From: CAXMST01 sp032122625
GTDB lineage: Bacteria > Actinomycetota > Thermoleophilia > Solirubrobacterales > 70-9
Assembly (NCBI GenBank): GCA_032122625.1
Contig: JAQBGG010000091.1
Location: forward strand, 1-58,150
Length of the DNA stretch: 58,150 nt
Reading direction: 5' to 3'
Shown here: positions 33,340 through 41,676 of the stretch, one piece after another
How positions within the stretch are numbered: position 1 is the first letter of the stretch
How the letters are laid out: each line of letters opens with the position of its first letter
Position numbers and translations under genes: made by a program
The notes under the pieces: generated by a model
Databases searched by the model: none
What the model saw: the letters and a program-made list of their open reading frames with translations, nothing else
Told to the model about the DNA's origin: nothing

Positions 33340-34287
33340 TTATTTGAGCGTCACCTTCGCTGTCTCCTTGGCGGTGTTGCCGGCTTCGTCGGTGAAAGTT
33401 GCGACGACCTTTGCCTTTACCTTCTTGCCTCGCTTCAGGGCTTTACCAATCTTCTTCTTGGCCTTACCGGCGGCCTTGAGCGTGACCTTCGCTTGCTTGC
33501 CGGCACTCAGTGAGACCGACTTCTTCAGCTTGTAGGTCTGTTTCCGGAGCTTGGCCTTGGCGACCACGCTGACCCCCCCGTCTTCGCCGAGGGTCGCTTT
33601 GGCGACGATCTTTGGCTTCTTAGGGGAGGGGCGCTGCGTCGACTTTGCGCTCAGCTTCGCGCCCGTGACCGTTGTATCGCACTCAGTCTCGGTCGAGGCC
33701 GTGGAGTTGTTGCGTGGCGACGGAGGCGCGGCGGCGAAGTCGGTGGCGCTGTCGTTGCCGTCGTCGCCGGCTTCGAGGAGCGTCTCGCAACCGGGAGCGA
33801 TCGAGCGTTCGAGCGAGCTACCGTCCGGTATTGCGACGGCGCTCGCACCGACTGGCGAGGGAGCGGGGCCGGCAAAGCCGGCGAAGCTGCCCCAGGAAAC
33901 GCAATCGATCGAATCGAAGCAGACGGCGCCGCCGGAGCGATCCATCATCGGCGCGGTGATCTCCAGATCGGGGGTGATCCCGAAGGCGCCGGCGAAGTCC
34001 GGCGAGGCAATCAGGATCGAGCGCTGGTTCTGGCCGTTGGCGACGGGACCCGGGAAGGACGCAGTCGAGTTCGCGGTGCCGAGGCCGTTGTAGACGGTGA
34101 CGCTGTGGGTGCCGACCTGGTTCTGGCCAGCGGCGTACATCTGCAGCTCGACGTATTGCGACGTCGGCCGAGCAGTATCCCCGGGAAAGACCTCGCGGAT
34201 CGACGTCAGGTGGAAGGCGGCGGCGGCACCCGCCGGCACGACCAGCATCACCCCAAAGCTCACCAGCAGCGCGACCCTCAGCCTCAT
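33340..34287 (-). CDS. Secreted lamin-tail-like protein with Lys-rich Ig-like C-terminal module
   Basis: This 315-aa exported protein has a signal peptide (about 1-23, ends AAAA-FH). The N-terminal domain 'IREVFPGDTARPTSQYVELQMYAAGQN' ... 'SVTVYNGLG' resembles bacterial lamin-tail-like domains; a Cys pair 'CFDSIDC' follows. The C-terminal 100 residues are a Lys-rich beta-sandwich-like module ('LKRGKKVKAKVVATFTDEAG') recurring in exported Solirubrobacterales proteins. Probably a surface adhesive or DNA/wall-binding protein; function unknown. It is convergent with the fadD-like gene. Confidence 0.75.
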   Translation of the reverse strand: MRLRVALLVSFGVMLVVPAGAAAAFHLTSIREVFPGDTARPTSQYVELQMYAAGQNQVGTHSVTVYNGLGTANSTASFPGPVANGQNQRSILIASPDFAGAFGITPDLEITAPMMDRSGGAVCFDSIDCVSWGSFAGFAGPAPSPVGASAVAIPDGSSLERSIAPGCETLLEAGDDGNDSATDFAAAPPSPRNNSTASTETECDTTVTGAKLSAKSTQRPSPKKPKIVAKATLGEDGGVSVVAKAKLRKQTYKLKKSVSLSAGKQAKVTLKAAGKAKKKIGKALKRGKKVKAKVVATFTDEAGNTAKETAKVTLK

Positions 34288-34365
34288 CCCAACCTCCCGA
34301 TTGCTCTCATTCGAGCAGGCAGTGTTGCAGCCCTACGGGCGGCCCGCCCACAGGCCCGCCAGGGC

Positions 34366-34647
34366 TCAGGCCGCTGCCTGGGGGGCGAAGCGCTTCTCCG
34401 CCCGCGCACGACGCTTGGCCGCGTCCTCCTCACGGTTCTTCGGCGCGGCAGCGGTGGTCAGCTCGCCGATCAGGCCGGATGATGCCTCGGCCACAGCGTC
34501 GATCGCCGCATCGAAGGCCTCCTGATTGGCCTGCGAGGGCTTCGTGAAACCACTGATCTTCCGCACGTACTGCGTCGCGGCGGCATGCACCTCCTCCTCG
34601 GTTGCCGGCGGGTCAAAGTTGTAGAGCGTTCTGATGTTTCTGCACAT
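34366..34647 (-). CDS. DUF2277 family protein
   Basis: This 93-aa protein starts MCRNIRTLYNFDPPATEEE and has 'AATQYVRKISGFTKPSQANQEAFDAAI', which is DUF2277. Some members end in a charged tail, as here ('AAKRRARAEKRF'). No function is known for the family. The start is ATG 34647, the family N terminus, rather than the in-frame ATG 9 nt upstream. TAATCT lies 8 nt upstream of ATG 34647, with GGAG between. Confidence 0.88.
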   Translation of the reverse strand: MCRNIRTLYNFDPPATEEEVHAAATQYVRKISGFTKPSQANQEAFDAAIDAVAEASSGLIGELTTAAAPKNREEDAAKRRARAEKRFAPQAAA

Positions 34648-34724
34648 GGGCTCCAAGATTACGCCTCAGGGGGCTCGCCGGGCGGACCGTCGGCGACCCG
34701 CGAGCAGTCTTCCTGGCTGGGCGG

Positions 34725-34730
34725 CATAAT
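34725..34730 (+). promoter_or_regulatory. Putative -10 element of the beta-propeller gene
   Basis: CATAAT lies 8 nt before ATG 34739, giving a leaderless start. Confidence 0.5.
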
Positions 34731-34738
34731 CAGCGTTG

Positions 34739-35659
34739 ATGATCGAGTTCCGAGCCCCGCTGGCCGCACTGCTCACGCTGCTGTTCATGGCCCTGGCCGC
34801 GGCGCCCGCCGGCGCCGCTCCACCCTGTGCGAAGCAGGCCGAGGTCAACGTCCTCAGATCCGGCCTCGGAGCCCTCGAGTCGATCGGCGTCGACCGCCGA
34901 GGCCGCCTCTTCTTCACCGACTCGACCGCCGGCCAGCTGTTGATGCTCCGTCGACCCGGGGGCAAGCCGAAGCTCGTCCTCGACGGCATCGAGGCACCCG
35001 GCGGGATCATCTTCCAGCGCTACGGCGGCAACGTTCTGGTCGGCTTCGGCGACAGCATCGCTCAGGCCACCGACGGGCCACTGAACCCGGAGGCCGGACT
35101 CCTGAGGGTCAACCCGAAGACCGGTGCCTCGGAGGTCCACACCGAGGGTCTGCAGATGGCGAACGGAGTCGCCCGTGGGCCGGGGAGGACGATCTACGCC
35201 TCGATCGACATTGGTAGCGGCATCGACCGGATCCGCAACCACAGGGTCGGGCTCAACTGGGCCAATGTGCCGACCGCCAACGGGATGATCGCCAACAGTG
35301 CCAAGCGGAGCCTGTTCGTCAACCAGACGTTCACCGCCGCCGCGATCCAGCGGGTCCCGTTCGACGACCCGGCCGGCGCCGAGACCTACTACGCGGCCGG
35401 GCCCGCCGATTCCGCGGCCGGCCTCGACGGGCTCACCCGCGACGGCAAGGACAGGCTCTACACAGCCGCCAACGGCGCCGGCGAGATCTGGCGCATTGAT
35501 GGCCCGCGCAAAGCCTGCGTGCTTGCGGAGATGGACCCCTTCCCAAGCGGCCCCAGCGACCTCGCCTTCGGAAAGAAGCGCGGTGAGTTCTCGCCCCGCA
35601 ACCTCTACGTCACGACCTTCGGCGGCGAGCTACTCGAACTGGTCGGCGCTCGCGGCTAG
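34739..35659 (+). CDS. Secreted SMP-30/gluconolactonase-like beta-propeller protein
   Basis: This 306-aa protein has a signal peptide (about 1-28, 'ALAAAPAGAA') and propeller blades typical of the SMP-30/gluconolaconase superfamily: 'LESIGVDRRGRLFFTDSTAGQLLML', 'MANGVARGPGRTIYASID', 'GLDGLTRDGKDRLYTAANGAGEIWRI'. Such exported proteins may be lactonases or binding proteins; metal-ligand residues cannot be assigned by eye. A TTG lies immediately before, but ATG 34739 fits the leaderless pattern (CATAAT + 8). Confidence 0.78.
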   Translation: MIEFRAPLAALLTLLFMALAAAPAGAAPPCAKQAEVNVLRSGLGALESIGVDRRGRLFFTDSTAGQLLMLRRPGGKPKLVLDGIEAPGGIIFQRYGGNVLVGFGDSIAQATDGPLNPEAGLLRVNPKTGASEVHTEGLQMANGVARGPGRTIYASIDIGSGIDRIRNHRVGLNWANVPTANGMIANSAKRSLFVNQTFTAAAIQRVPFDDPAGAETYYAAGPADSAAGLDGLTRDGKDRLYTAANGAGEIWRIDGPRKACVLAEMDPFPSGPSDLAFGKKRGEFSPRNLYVTTFGGELLELVGARG

Positions 35660-35723
35660 GCGGGACGAGGGCCCGCCGGCCCGCCGTCGGGGCGGGTAGC
35701 AAGTGGGGCGGCACCGGGTGATC

Positions 35724-35729
35724 TAGCCT
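35724..35729 (+). promoter_or_regulatory. Putative -10 element of ispG
   Basis: TAGCCT lies 7 nt before ATG 35737; no Shine-Dalgarno sequence, so leaderless. Confidence 0.5.
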
Positions 35730-35736
35730 GTAGACG

Positions 35737-37041
35737 ATGGCTTCGAAGCGACAGATCTTTGTCGGCGGCGTGCCGATCGGTGGCGGCGCCCCGGTCGTCG
35801 TGCAGACGATGACCAAGACCGAGACAGCCAATCTCGAGGCGACGATGAAACAGATCCATGCGGTCTCGGAGGCGGGGGCCGACCTCGTCCGCGTCGCCGT
35901 GCCGCGCGACAAGGACGTCGAGGCGCTAAAGACGATCGTCAAGGACTCGCCGATCCCGGTGATCGCCGATATCCACTTCAACCACACGCTCGCTCTGAAG
36001 GCGATCGACGCCGGCGCTCACTGCATCCGCCTCAACCCCGGCAACATCGGCGGCCGCGAGAAGGTCGCCGAGGTGGCCAAGCGCGCTACCGCCGCCGGCA
36101 CTCCGATGCGGATCGGCGTCAACTCGGGCTCGTTGCCCAAACACCTGCATGAACTCGAACGCGAGAGCCCGGTCGAGGCTCTGGCGACCGCGGCGGTGGA
36201 GTTCGTCGAGTTGATGGAGTCGCTTGACTTCGAGAACTTCAAGGTCTCGATCAAGTCGACGAACGTCCCCAACACGATCGCCGCCAACCGGCTACTCGCC
36301 GATCGGATCCCCTACCCATTGCACCTGGGGATCACCGAGGCCGGGACGAAGTGGTCGGGATCACTGAAGTCAGCGGTCGGCCTGGGTACGTTGCTCGCCG
36401 ATGGGGTGGGGGACACGATCCGGATCAGCCTCTCGACCTTCCACGCCGAGGAGGAGGTCAAGGTCGGCTGGGAGATCCTCAAGGCCCTGAAGCTGCGTGA
36501 GCGCGGCCCGGTCCTGATCGCCTGCCCGACCTGCGGGCGCCTGCAGTTCGACATGGACACCGTCGTCGCCGAGATCGAGCAGCGGCTCGAGGCTTACACC
36601 GACCCGATCGAAGTCGCGGTCCTGGGCTGCGCCGTGAACGGCATCGGCGAGGCCTCGCACGCCGACTTCGGGATCACAGGGGCGCTCAACGAGGGGCTGA
36701 TCTTCGCCCACGGCAAGCCGCTGCGCAAGGTGCCCCAGGACGATCTCGTCGAGGCCCTGTTCGAGGAGATCGACAAGTCGGTCACGCGCGGCGGGGAGAT
36801 CGCCTTCGACGACGCGAAGTCGGCCGAGGGGGCCGAGTGGTTGCAGCGGATCGAGGAGGAGAACGCGGACGACCTCACCCCCGAGAAGATCGCGGCGATG
36901 GAGGCCGCGGCCGCGGAAGAGGGGGAGGACATCACCGCTCCCGGCGACGCCGAGCCCTATCTGAAACCTGTCAAGGGCAAGAAGGTCGAACTCGACGAGG
37001 ACGCCTCGCCGACCGCCGGCCGCCGCTTCACCCGCGCCTGA
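35737..37041 (+). CDS. ispG: 4-hydroxy-3-methylbut-2-enyl diphosphate synthase (flavodoxin/ferredoxin type)
   Basis: IspG (434 aa) is the [4Fe-4S] enzyme converting MEcPP to HMBPP in the MEP pathway. Cluster ligands Cys263, Cys266 ('ACPTCGRLQFD') and Cys298 ('AVLGCAVNGIGEA') plus Glu305 are present; the N-terminal barrel has 'ADIHFNHTLALKAI' and 'LNPGNIGG'. A Glu-rich tail of about 60-70 residues extends beyond the normal end. Usually dxr-rseP-ispG are adjacent; here fadD-like, DUF2277 and exported-protein genes separate them. Confidence 0.96.
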   Translation: MASKRQIFVGGVPIGGGAPVVVQTMTKTETANLEATMKQIHAVSEAGADLVRVAVPRDKDVEALKTIVKDSPIPVIADIHFNHTLALKAIDAGAHCIRLNPGNIGGREKVAEVAKRATAAGTPMRIGVNSGSLPKHLHELERESPVEALATAAVEFVELMESLDFENFKVSIKSTNVPNTIAANRLLADRIPYPLHLGITEAGTKWSGSLKSAVGLGTLLADGVGDTIRISLSTFHAEEEVKVGWEILKALKLRERGPVLIACPTCGRLQFDMDTVVAEIEQRLEAYTDPIEVAVLGCAVNGIGEASHADFGITGALNEGLIFAHGKPLRKVPQDDLVEALFEEIDKSVTRGGEIAFDDAKSAEGAEWLQRIEEENADDLTPEKIAAMEAAAAEEGEDITAPGDAEPYLKPVKGKKVELDEDASPTAGRRFTRA

Positions 37042-37119
37042 ACCCGCCCACCGATCGGGCCGGAGACGCATCCCGCCGCCTGAACCGATAGCCTATGAGC
37101 CTTCTGTGAGGGCATGGCA

Positions 37120-37136
37120 ATCGTTGTGTGAACGAT
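37120..37136. repeat. Short inverted repeat upstream of the M15-like gene
   Basis: ATCGTT (37120-37125) and AACGAT (37131-37136) with 5-nt spacer, 35 bp before ATG 37171. Possible operator; TAGCCT at 37089-37094 may be the associated -10. Confidence 0.3.
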
Positions 37137-37170
37137 CGTCGCTGCCCGGATCGGATCCAAATCAGCCTCT

Positions 37171-37869
37171 ATGCAGACGCGCTCTAGCTTTCGCATACTC
37201 CTGCCGCTGACCCTGTCGCTCCTGATGGTCGCGGGTACCGCCTTCGCCGCAAAGCGAACGCTGGACCCCAACCCGGCGAACGATGCGACCCTGCTCGGCA
37301 AGAGGCTCGACCCGAACCGCTACGACGGTGCCGGCGGCTGCGTGCGACGCGACCCCAAGGGGATGAAGAACTTGATCGGCTGGATGAAGCGGAACACGAA
37401 GAAGAACACGGTCTACGGAACGATCCGCTGCGACGGCGGCGTCCACGGCACCGGTCGCGCCCTCGACTGGATGCTCGACGCGCGCAAGAAAGCGCAGAAG
37501 CGGCGCGCGACGACGGTGATAAACACCTGGCTCGCCAAGGACAAGCGCGGCCGACCCAACGCGCTCGCCCGTCGCATGGGAATCCAGCTGATCATCTACA
37601 ACTGCCGCTGGTGGCAGGCGGGTGATCGAGGCTGGAGCACCTACAGCGCCTGCGGCGGCGGCAAGAAGAAGGCGGACCCGACTCAGGGCCACATCGACCA
37701 CATCCACGTCGAGCTGACGAAGCCCGCCTCGAAGCTGCGGACCAGTTTCTGGCAGGCGAATCTGCAGGGCGGCGGCGGCTCCGGCGGCGGCGGCGTCAGC
37801 CCGAAGGCGAAACGCAGTTCGGCGCAGGCCCCCGAGCCCGGGCCGGCCATCCTCAGCCGCGAGGGCTAG
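37171..37869 (+). CDS. Secreted D-Ala-D-Ala carboxypeptidase-like (M15/VanY-like) protein
   Basis: This 232-aa exported protein has a signal peptide (about 1-27, 'GTAFA-AK') and a zinc-peptidase-like domain: His92 and Asp99 in 'VHGTGRALDWM', and 'GHIDHIHVEL' (His174/177/179). This matches the ARB-07466/VanY-like group, which probably trims peptidoglycan peptides. A Gly-rich linker and a short basic Pro-rich tail follow. It lies downstream of ispG with a 129-bp gap and its own regulatory-looking sequence. Confidence 0.8.
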   Translation: MQTRSSFRILLPLTLSLLMVAGTAFAAKRTLDPNPANDATLLGKRLDPNRYDGAGGCVRRDPKGMKNLIGWMKRNTKKNTVYGTIRCDGGVHGTGRALDWMLDARKKAQKRRATTVINTWLAKDKRGRPNALARRMGIQLIIYNCRWWQAGDRGWSTYSACGGGKKKADPTQGHIDHIHVELTKPASKLRTSFWQANLQGGGGSGGGGVSPKAKRSSAQAPEPGPAILSREG

Positions 37870-37892
37870 TCAGCCGAGTTGGCTGGTGCGGG

Positions 37893-38099
37893 CTACTTCT
37901 CGTCTCGGGGTGTAATCCGAAACAGCGCGACGACCTCGGCCTGGTGGGCCTCAGGGTGGACCACGTAGGCGGACGGTCCGCCTCCAAACCAACCGGCCGC
38001 CTCGTTGTCACCGACGAAGATTCCCGCGTGATGGCGACCATCGCCGTCCTCGACCCAGACGGCCTGGCCTTCCTTGAATCCCTGTGGTCCCTTGCCCAT
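37893..38099 (-). CDS. Small SH3/KOW-like protein, function unknown
   Basis: This 68-aa protein reads 'EGQAVWVEDGDGRHHAGIFVGDNEAAGWFGGG' then 'VVHPEAHQAEVVALFRITPRDE', a pattern of short strands like a small SH3-type barrel. No family is recognised. AATAAT lies 8 nt before ATG 38099 (leaderless pattern), which supports a real gene despite the short length. It is convergent with the M15-like gene and divergent from the GNAT gene. Confidence 0.6.
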   Translation of the reverse strand: MGKGPQGFKEGQAVWVEDGDGRHHAGIFVGDNEAAGWFGGGPSAYVVHPEAHQAEVVALFRITPRDEK

Positions 38100-38168
38100 C
38101 GCCGATGATTATTGCTTCTTCGCGGGCGCCGCGGCGGCCGCCCCCGGACGACGAGACGCCGGCGGGCG

Positions 38169-38174
38169 TAGGAT
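38169..38174 (+). promoter_or_regulatory. Putative -10 element of the GNAT gene
   Basis: TAGGAT lies 9 nt before ATG 38184. Confidence 0.45.
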
Positions 38175-38183
38175 CCGGTCCCG

Positions 38184-38648
38184 ATGGCAGACGATGTCGA
38201 GACGACGATCAGCAAGGTCACTGAGATAGACCTCTCCGAGTTGCTGCCGATGATGCGGGCCTACTGCGAGTTCTATGCGACCAACCCCCGTGACGACCGC
38301 CTGGTGGCGTTGAGCAAGGCGCTGCTCGGTGACCCCGGCGAGGGGGTGCAATACATCGCCCGTGGCGAGGATCGGACGGCGCTCGGATTCGCGACCGTCT
38401 TCTGGTCCTGGGACACAACGGAGGCCGTTCGAACCGGGATCATGCACGACCTGTTCGTCGTCCCCGAGGCGCGCGGTCGCGCCGTCGGCCGCAAGCTGAT
38501 CGAGGCCTGTCGTGGCGCCTGCCGTAAACGCGGAGTCGGCAAGCTCGTCTGGGAGACCGCCCCCGACAACGAGACCGCGCAGCGACTCTATGACTCGACC
38601 GGCGCCGAATCCTCGCTCTGGAAGATCTACTCGCTCGACGCCTGGTAG
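38184..38648 (+). CDS. GNAT family N-acetyltransferase
   Basis: This 154-aa protein has the acetyl-CoA-binding motif A 'HDLFVVPEARGRAVGRKLIEA' (about 91-111) and a motif B-like 'ETAPDNETAQRLYDSTGA'. It transfers an acetyl group to an unknown amine. Start ATG 38184 with TAGGAT 9 nt upstream. The last 22 bp overlap the end of the convergent reductase gene. Confidence 0.9.
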   Translation: MADDVETTISKVTEIDLSELLPMMRAYCEFYATNPRDDRLVALSKALLGDPGEGVQYIARGEDRTALGFATVFWSWDTTEAVRTGIMHDLFVVPEARGRAVGRKLIEACRGACRKRGVGKLVWETAPDNETAQRLYDSTGAESSLWKIYSLDAW

Positions 38649-39892
38649 GCGCTGAACCTCAGCCCGGCGGCGGCGAAGCGTTCGAGCTCAGCGGTTCCGA
38701 GCGCGGCCGACGGAGTCAGAACCCCTGCGGCCTCCGGGGTCCGCGCTTCGGGGTCGGCGAGGATCAGGCCGGCCTCGGCGGTCATCCGGCTGGTCGCCAG
38801 GTAGCCGGGATGCCCGTCCGCCTCGAGGCGGACGGCGACAGCGGCGCCGCCGCTGCCCGTAACGACGGTATCGATGCTCCAGCGCCAGCCCTCGAGGCGA
38901 TCGGCGCGGGGGCCACCGGAAGGCGAGAAGAGCTTCATCGCCCCGGTTCCCGCTCGGCGAATCGAGGCCGGCGCCCGGGTGAGAAGACTGAGGCCGCCGT
39001 TGAGCGCGGCCGCGGATCCGGCGACGATCGCCTGCAGCGGCCGGGTCGGCACCAATGACTCGGCAGCGAGCGCCTCGCGGTAGGGAATCGGCGCTCGCCC
39101 CGAGAGCGCCAGAGACCGCTGGATCACCGGCGGGTTGATGATCGGCGAGGGGATCATCGGCGCCAGCGGACCGACGCCGCGCTTCCAGCGCGGCCGGTTG
39201 CGGATCGGGCTGATCTCCCGCACGAGATCGGCCGATCCGAGATCACCGAGCAGAGCCGCCGGGTCGCCGAGCACCGGTGCGCCCTCACCGGCCATTGCCT
39301 CGCGGAGGGATTCGAAGGTGCCGTGCGAGACGAGATCGGAGGGCAGGGGCATGCCCGGCGGCGGTGAGCCGGCAAAGATCGACTCGATCGCGGCGGGCTC
39401 CTGCCCGTGCTCGGCAGCGAGGCGTTCGATCCCGGCCGCGGCGATCAGATCGAACGGCAGGGCCTCGAAGCCACAGACCTGGACGATGCGCGCGCCGCTG
39501 GACTGAGCGGGACCGTGCCAGCGTTCGACAATCTTGGCGGCGAAGTCGATCTCGCCGGTGACGTCGAGGTACGCGATCCCCGCCTCGACGGCCGCCTCGA
39601 TCACCGGTGGCGCCATCCGCGCGAACGGTCCGGCGAAGTTGACGATCGCGTCCGTCCTCCCGGCGGCGGCGGCCACGGTAGCCGGCAGCGCCGTGTCAAC
39701 GCTGAGGATCTCGGGCCTCTCATCCTCGGGCCAGCCCGCGATCAGGGCCGCGAGCCGCTCCGGGGAGCGTCCGGCGATTCCCCAATCGAAGCCCTCTGCG
39801 CGAGCTCGCTCCCTGACATAGGGGACCGCCTGGCTGCCGGTGACGCCGGTGGCGCCGAGAATGAGCAGCGCGAGGCGCCCGTTCGAAGTCAT
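38627..39892 (-). CDS. Saccharopine dehydrogenase-like oxidoreductase
   Basis: This 421-aa protein has an N-terminal Rossmann motif 'LILGATGVTGSQAVPYV' and 'DAIVNFAGPFARMAPPVIEAAVEAGIAYLDVTGE', as in actinobacterial saccharopine-dehydrogenase-like proteins including the trans-acting enoyl reductases. Its true substrate is unknown; the lysine pathway is unlikely. ATG 39892 is preceded by TAGGAT + 6 nt on the minus strand, so it is probably leaderless. It is divergent from proS (95-bp gap). Confidence 0.86.
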   Translation of the reverse strand: MTSNGRLALLILGATGVTGSQAVPYVRERARAEGFDWGIAGRSPERLAALIAGWPEDERPEILSVDTALPATVAAAAGRTDAIVNFAGPFARMAPPVIEAAVEAGIAYLDVTGEIDFAAKIVERWHGPAQSSGARIVQVCGFEALPFDLIAAAGIERLAAEHGQEPAAIESIFAGSPPPGMPLPSDLVSHGTFESLREAMAGEGAPVLGDPAALLGDLGSADLVREISPIRNRPRWKRGVGPLAPMIPSPIINPPVIQRSLALSGRAPIPYREALAAESLVPTRPLQAIVAGSAAALNGGLSLLTRAPASIRRAGTGAMKLFSPSGGPRADRLEGWRWSIDTVVTGSGGAAVAVRLEADGHPGYLATSRMTAEAGLILADPEARTPEAAGVLTPSAALGTAELERFAAAGLRFSAYQASSE

Positions 39893-39898
39893 TGGCCC

Positions 39899-39904
39899 AT
39901 CCTA
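39899..39904 (-). promoter_or_regulatory. Putative -10 element of the saccharopine dehydrogenase-like gene
   Basis: TAGGAT on the minus strand, 6 nt before ATG 39892. Confidence 0.5.
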
Positions 39905-39973
39905 CGCCGCCGGCATCGAGGCGGCCGTGGCCGGCCGACGTGTGGCGGGCGCGGCGGGCCGCGGCCCGACAGA

Positions 39974-39979
39974 TATCCT
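39974..39979 (+). promoter_or_regulatory. Putative -10 element of proS
   Basis: TATCCT lies 8 nt before ATG 39988 and decides this start over the upstream in-frame codon at 39892. Confidence 0.5.
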
Positions 39980-39987
39980 CGCCCCCG

Positions 39988-41676
39988 ATGACACGCCTCT
40001 CCGAATATCTGCTGCCCACGCTGAAGGACCCGCCCGCCGACGCAGAGGCGGTCAGCCACCAGCTGATGGTCCGCGCCGGGCTGATCCGCCAGGTCGGCGC
40101 CGGCATGTGGTCATACCTTCCCGCCGGCCTCCGGGTGATCCGCAAGATCGAGGCGATCATCCGCGAGGAGATGAACGGGATCGGCGGGCTCGAGGTACTG
40201 CTGCCGGTGCTGCAGCCGGCAGAGCTGTGGAAGCGGACCGGCCGCTACGAGATCGATGAGTTGTTCAAGCTCCAGGACCGCAGAGGTGCCGAGATGGTGC
40301 TGGCGATGACCCACGAGGAGAACCTCACTTTCCACGTCGCCAACGAGGTCCGTTCCTACCGCGACCTGCCGCTGATCCTCTGGCAATTGCAGACCAAGGA
40401 GCGGGATGAGCCCCGGCCGCGGGCCGGGGTGCTGCGGACACGCGAGTTCACGATGAAGGATGCCTATTCCTTCGACCGCGACGAGGACGGTCTGGCCCAG
40501 AGCTACGAGAAGCACCGGGGCGCCTACTCCCGGATCTACGACCGCTGCGAACTGAAGTGGTACGAGGTCGAGTCCGACGTTGGGATGATGGGCGGCTCCG
40601 GCGCCCATGAGTACATGGCGCCCTGCGCGGCCGGCGAGAACGAGGTCGCGGTCGCCGCCGGCTACGCCGCAAACGTCGAGGTCGCCAGTGCCGAGCCACA
40701 GGCGATCGATCGGCCGCCCGCCCTCGACGCCCCCCGGGAGGCGCCGACCCCGGGGGCAACCACAGTCGCCGATGTCGCCACCGCGCTCGGCGTCTCGGCC
40801 GGCGCACTGATCAAGGCCATGCCGGTGATCGTCGAGGAGCGCGGGCTGGTCATGGTTCTGATTCGCGGCGACCACCGGTTGAACGAGATCAAGCTCCAAA
40901 ACCACCTTGGGGCGCCGTACAGGCCGGCGCGACAGGACGAGATCGAAGACAGCATCGGCCCGGTCGGCTACATCGGCCCGGTCGGAGCCGACGTGCCCTT
41001 GATCAAGGACGCGGCGATCACGGGGGGCGGCCTCGTCTGCGGTGCGAACAGCGCCGACGCTCACCTGATCGGCGTCGAGGCCGGGCGCGACTTCAGCTTC
41101 GAGGAGGCGGACGTGCGGTCGGTCGAGGCCGGCGACAAGACGCCCAGCGGCAAGCCAATCACAATCGAGCCGGCGATCGAGATCGGCAACATCTTCAAGC
41201 TCGGCAGCCGTTACTCCGAACCGCTCGGAGCCACCTACCTCGATCCCGACGGCAAGGAGCAGACGATCGTGATGGGGAGCTACGGCATCGGGCCGGCGAG
41301 AATCATGGCTGCCGCAATCGAGCAACTGGCGGACGAGAAGGGGATCGTCTGGCCGCGACCGCTTGCTCCCTGGCAGGTCCACCTCGTCAGCCTCGGTAAG
41401 GCCGACGATGAGGTCAGCGCCGCCGCTGATCAGATCTATGAGTCCCTGACCGCGGCCGGGGTCGAGACCGTCTACGACGACCGGCCATCCGCCGGCGCGG
41501 GAGAAAAGCTGACCGACGCCGAGCTCCTCGGATGCCCGCTGCGGCTGACGATCGGCAGACGGGGCCTGGCCGATGGCGTCGCCGAGGCCCAACTCCGCGC
41601 CGACGGCAGCGAGGAGCAGATTCCGTTGCAGGAGGCCGCTGAGCGGGTCGGAGCGATCCTCACAAGGCTGGAGTGA
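39988..41676 (+). CDS. proS: Prolyl-tRNA synthetase, bacterial type
   Basis: ProRS (562 aa) charges tRNA-Pro. Class-II motif 1 region 'RQVGAGMWSYLPAGLRVIRKIE', motif 2 'DEPRPRAGVLRTREFTMKDAY' and motif 3 'YGIGPARIMAAAIEQ' are seen. The YbaK-like editing insertion (about 220-385, 'MVLIRGDHRLNEIKLQN') between motifs 2 and 3 marks the bacterial type that clears mischarged alanine. ATG 39988 is the family N terminus (MTRLSEYLLPT); the longer frame overlaps the divergent gene. It is followed 4 nt overlapping by the phosphatidyltransferase gene. Confidence 0.96.
   Translation: MTRLSEYLLPTLKDPPADAEAVSHQLMVRAGLIRQVGAGMWSYLPAGLRVIRKIEAIIREEMNGIGGLEVLLPVLQPAELWKRTGRYEIDELFKLQDRRGAEMVLAMTHEENLTFHVANEVRSYRDLPLILWQLQTKERDEPRPRAGVLRTREFTMKDAYSFDRDEDGLAQSYEKHRGAYSRIYDRCELKWYEVESDVGMMGGSGAHEYMAPCAAGENEVAVAAGYAANVEVASAEPQAIDRPPALDAPREAPTPGATTVADVATALGVSAGALIKAMPVIVEERGLVMVLIRGDHRLNEIKLQNHLGAPYRPARQDEIEDSIGPVGYIGPVGADVPLIKDAAITGGGLVCGANSADAHLIGVEAGRDFSFEEADVRSVEAGDKTPSGKPITIEPAIEIGNIFKLGSRYSEPLGATYLDPDGKEQTIVMGSYGIGPARIMAAAIEQLADEKGIVWPRPLAPWQVHLVSLGKADDEVSAAADQIYESLTAAGVETVYDDRPSAGAGEKLTDAELLGCPLRLTIGRRGLADGVAEAQLRADGSEEQIPLQEAAERVGAILTRLE

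Noticed and set aside
40111..41592. 493-codon open frame opposite proS
   Set aside because: Mirror frame of a well-recognised ProRS; no motifs.
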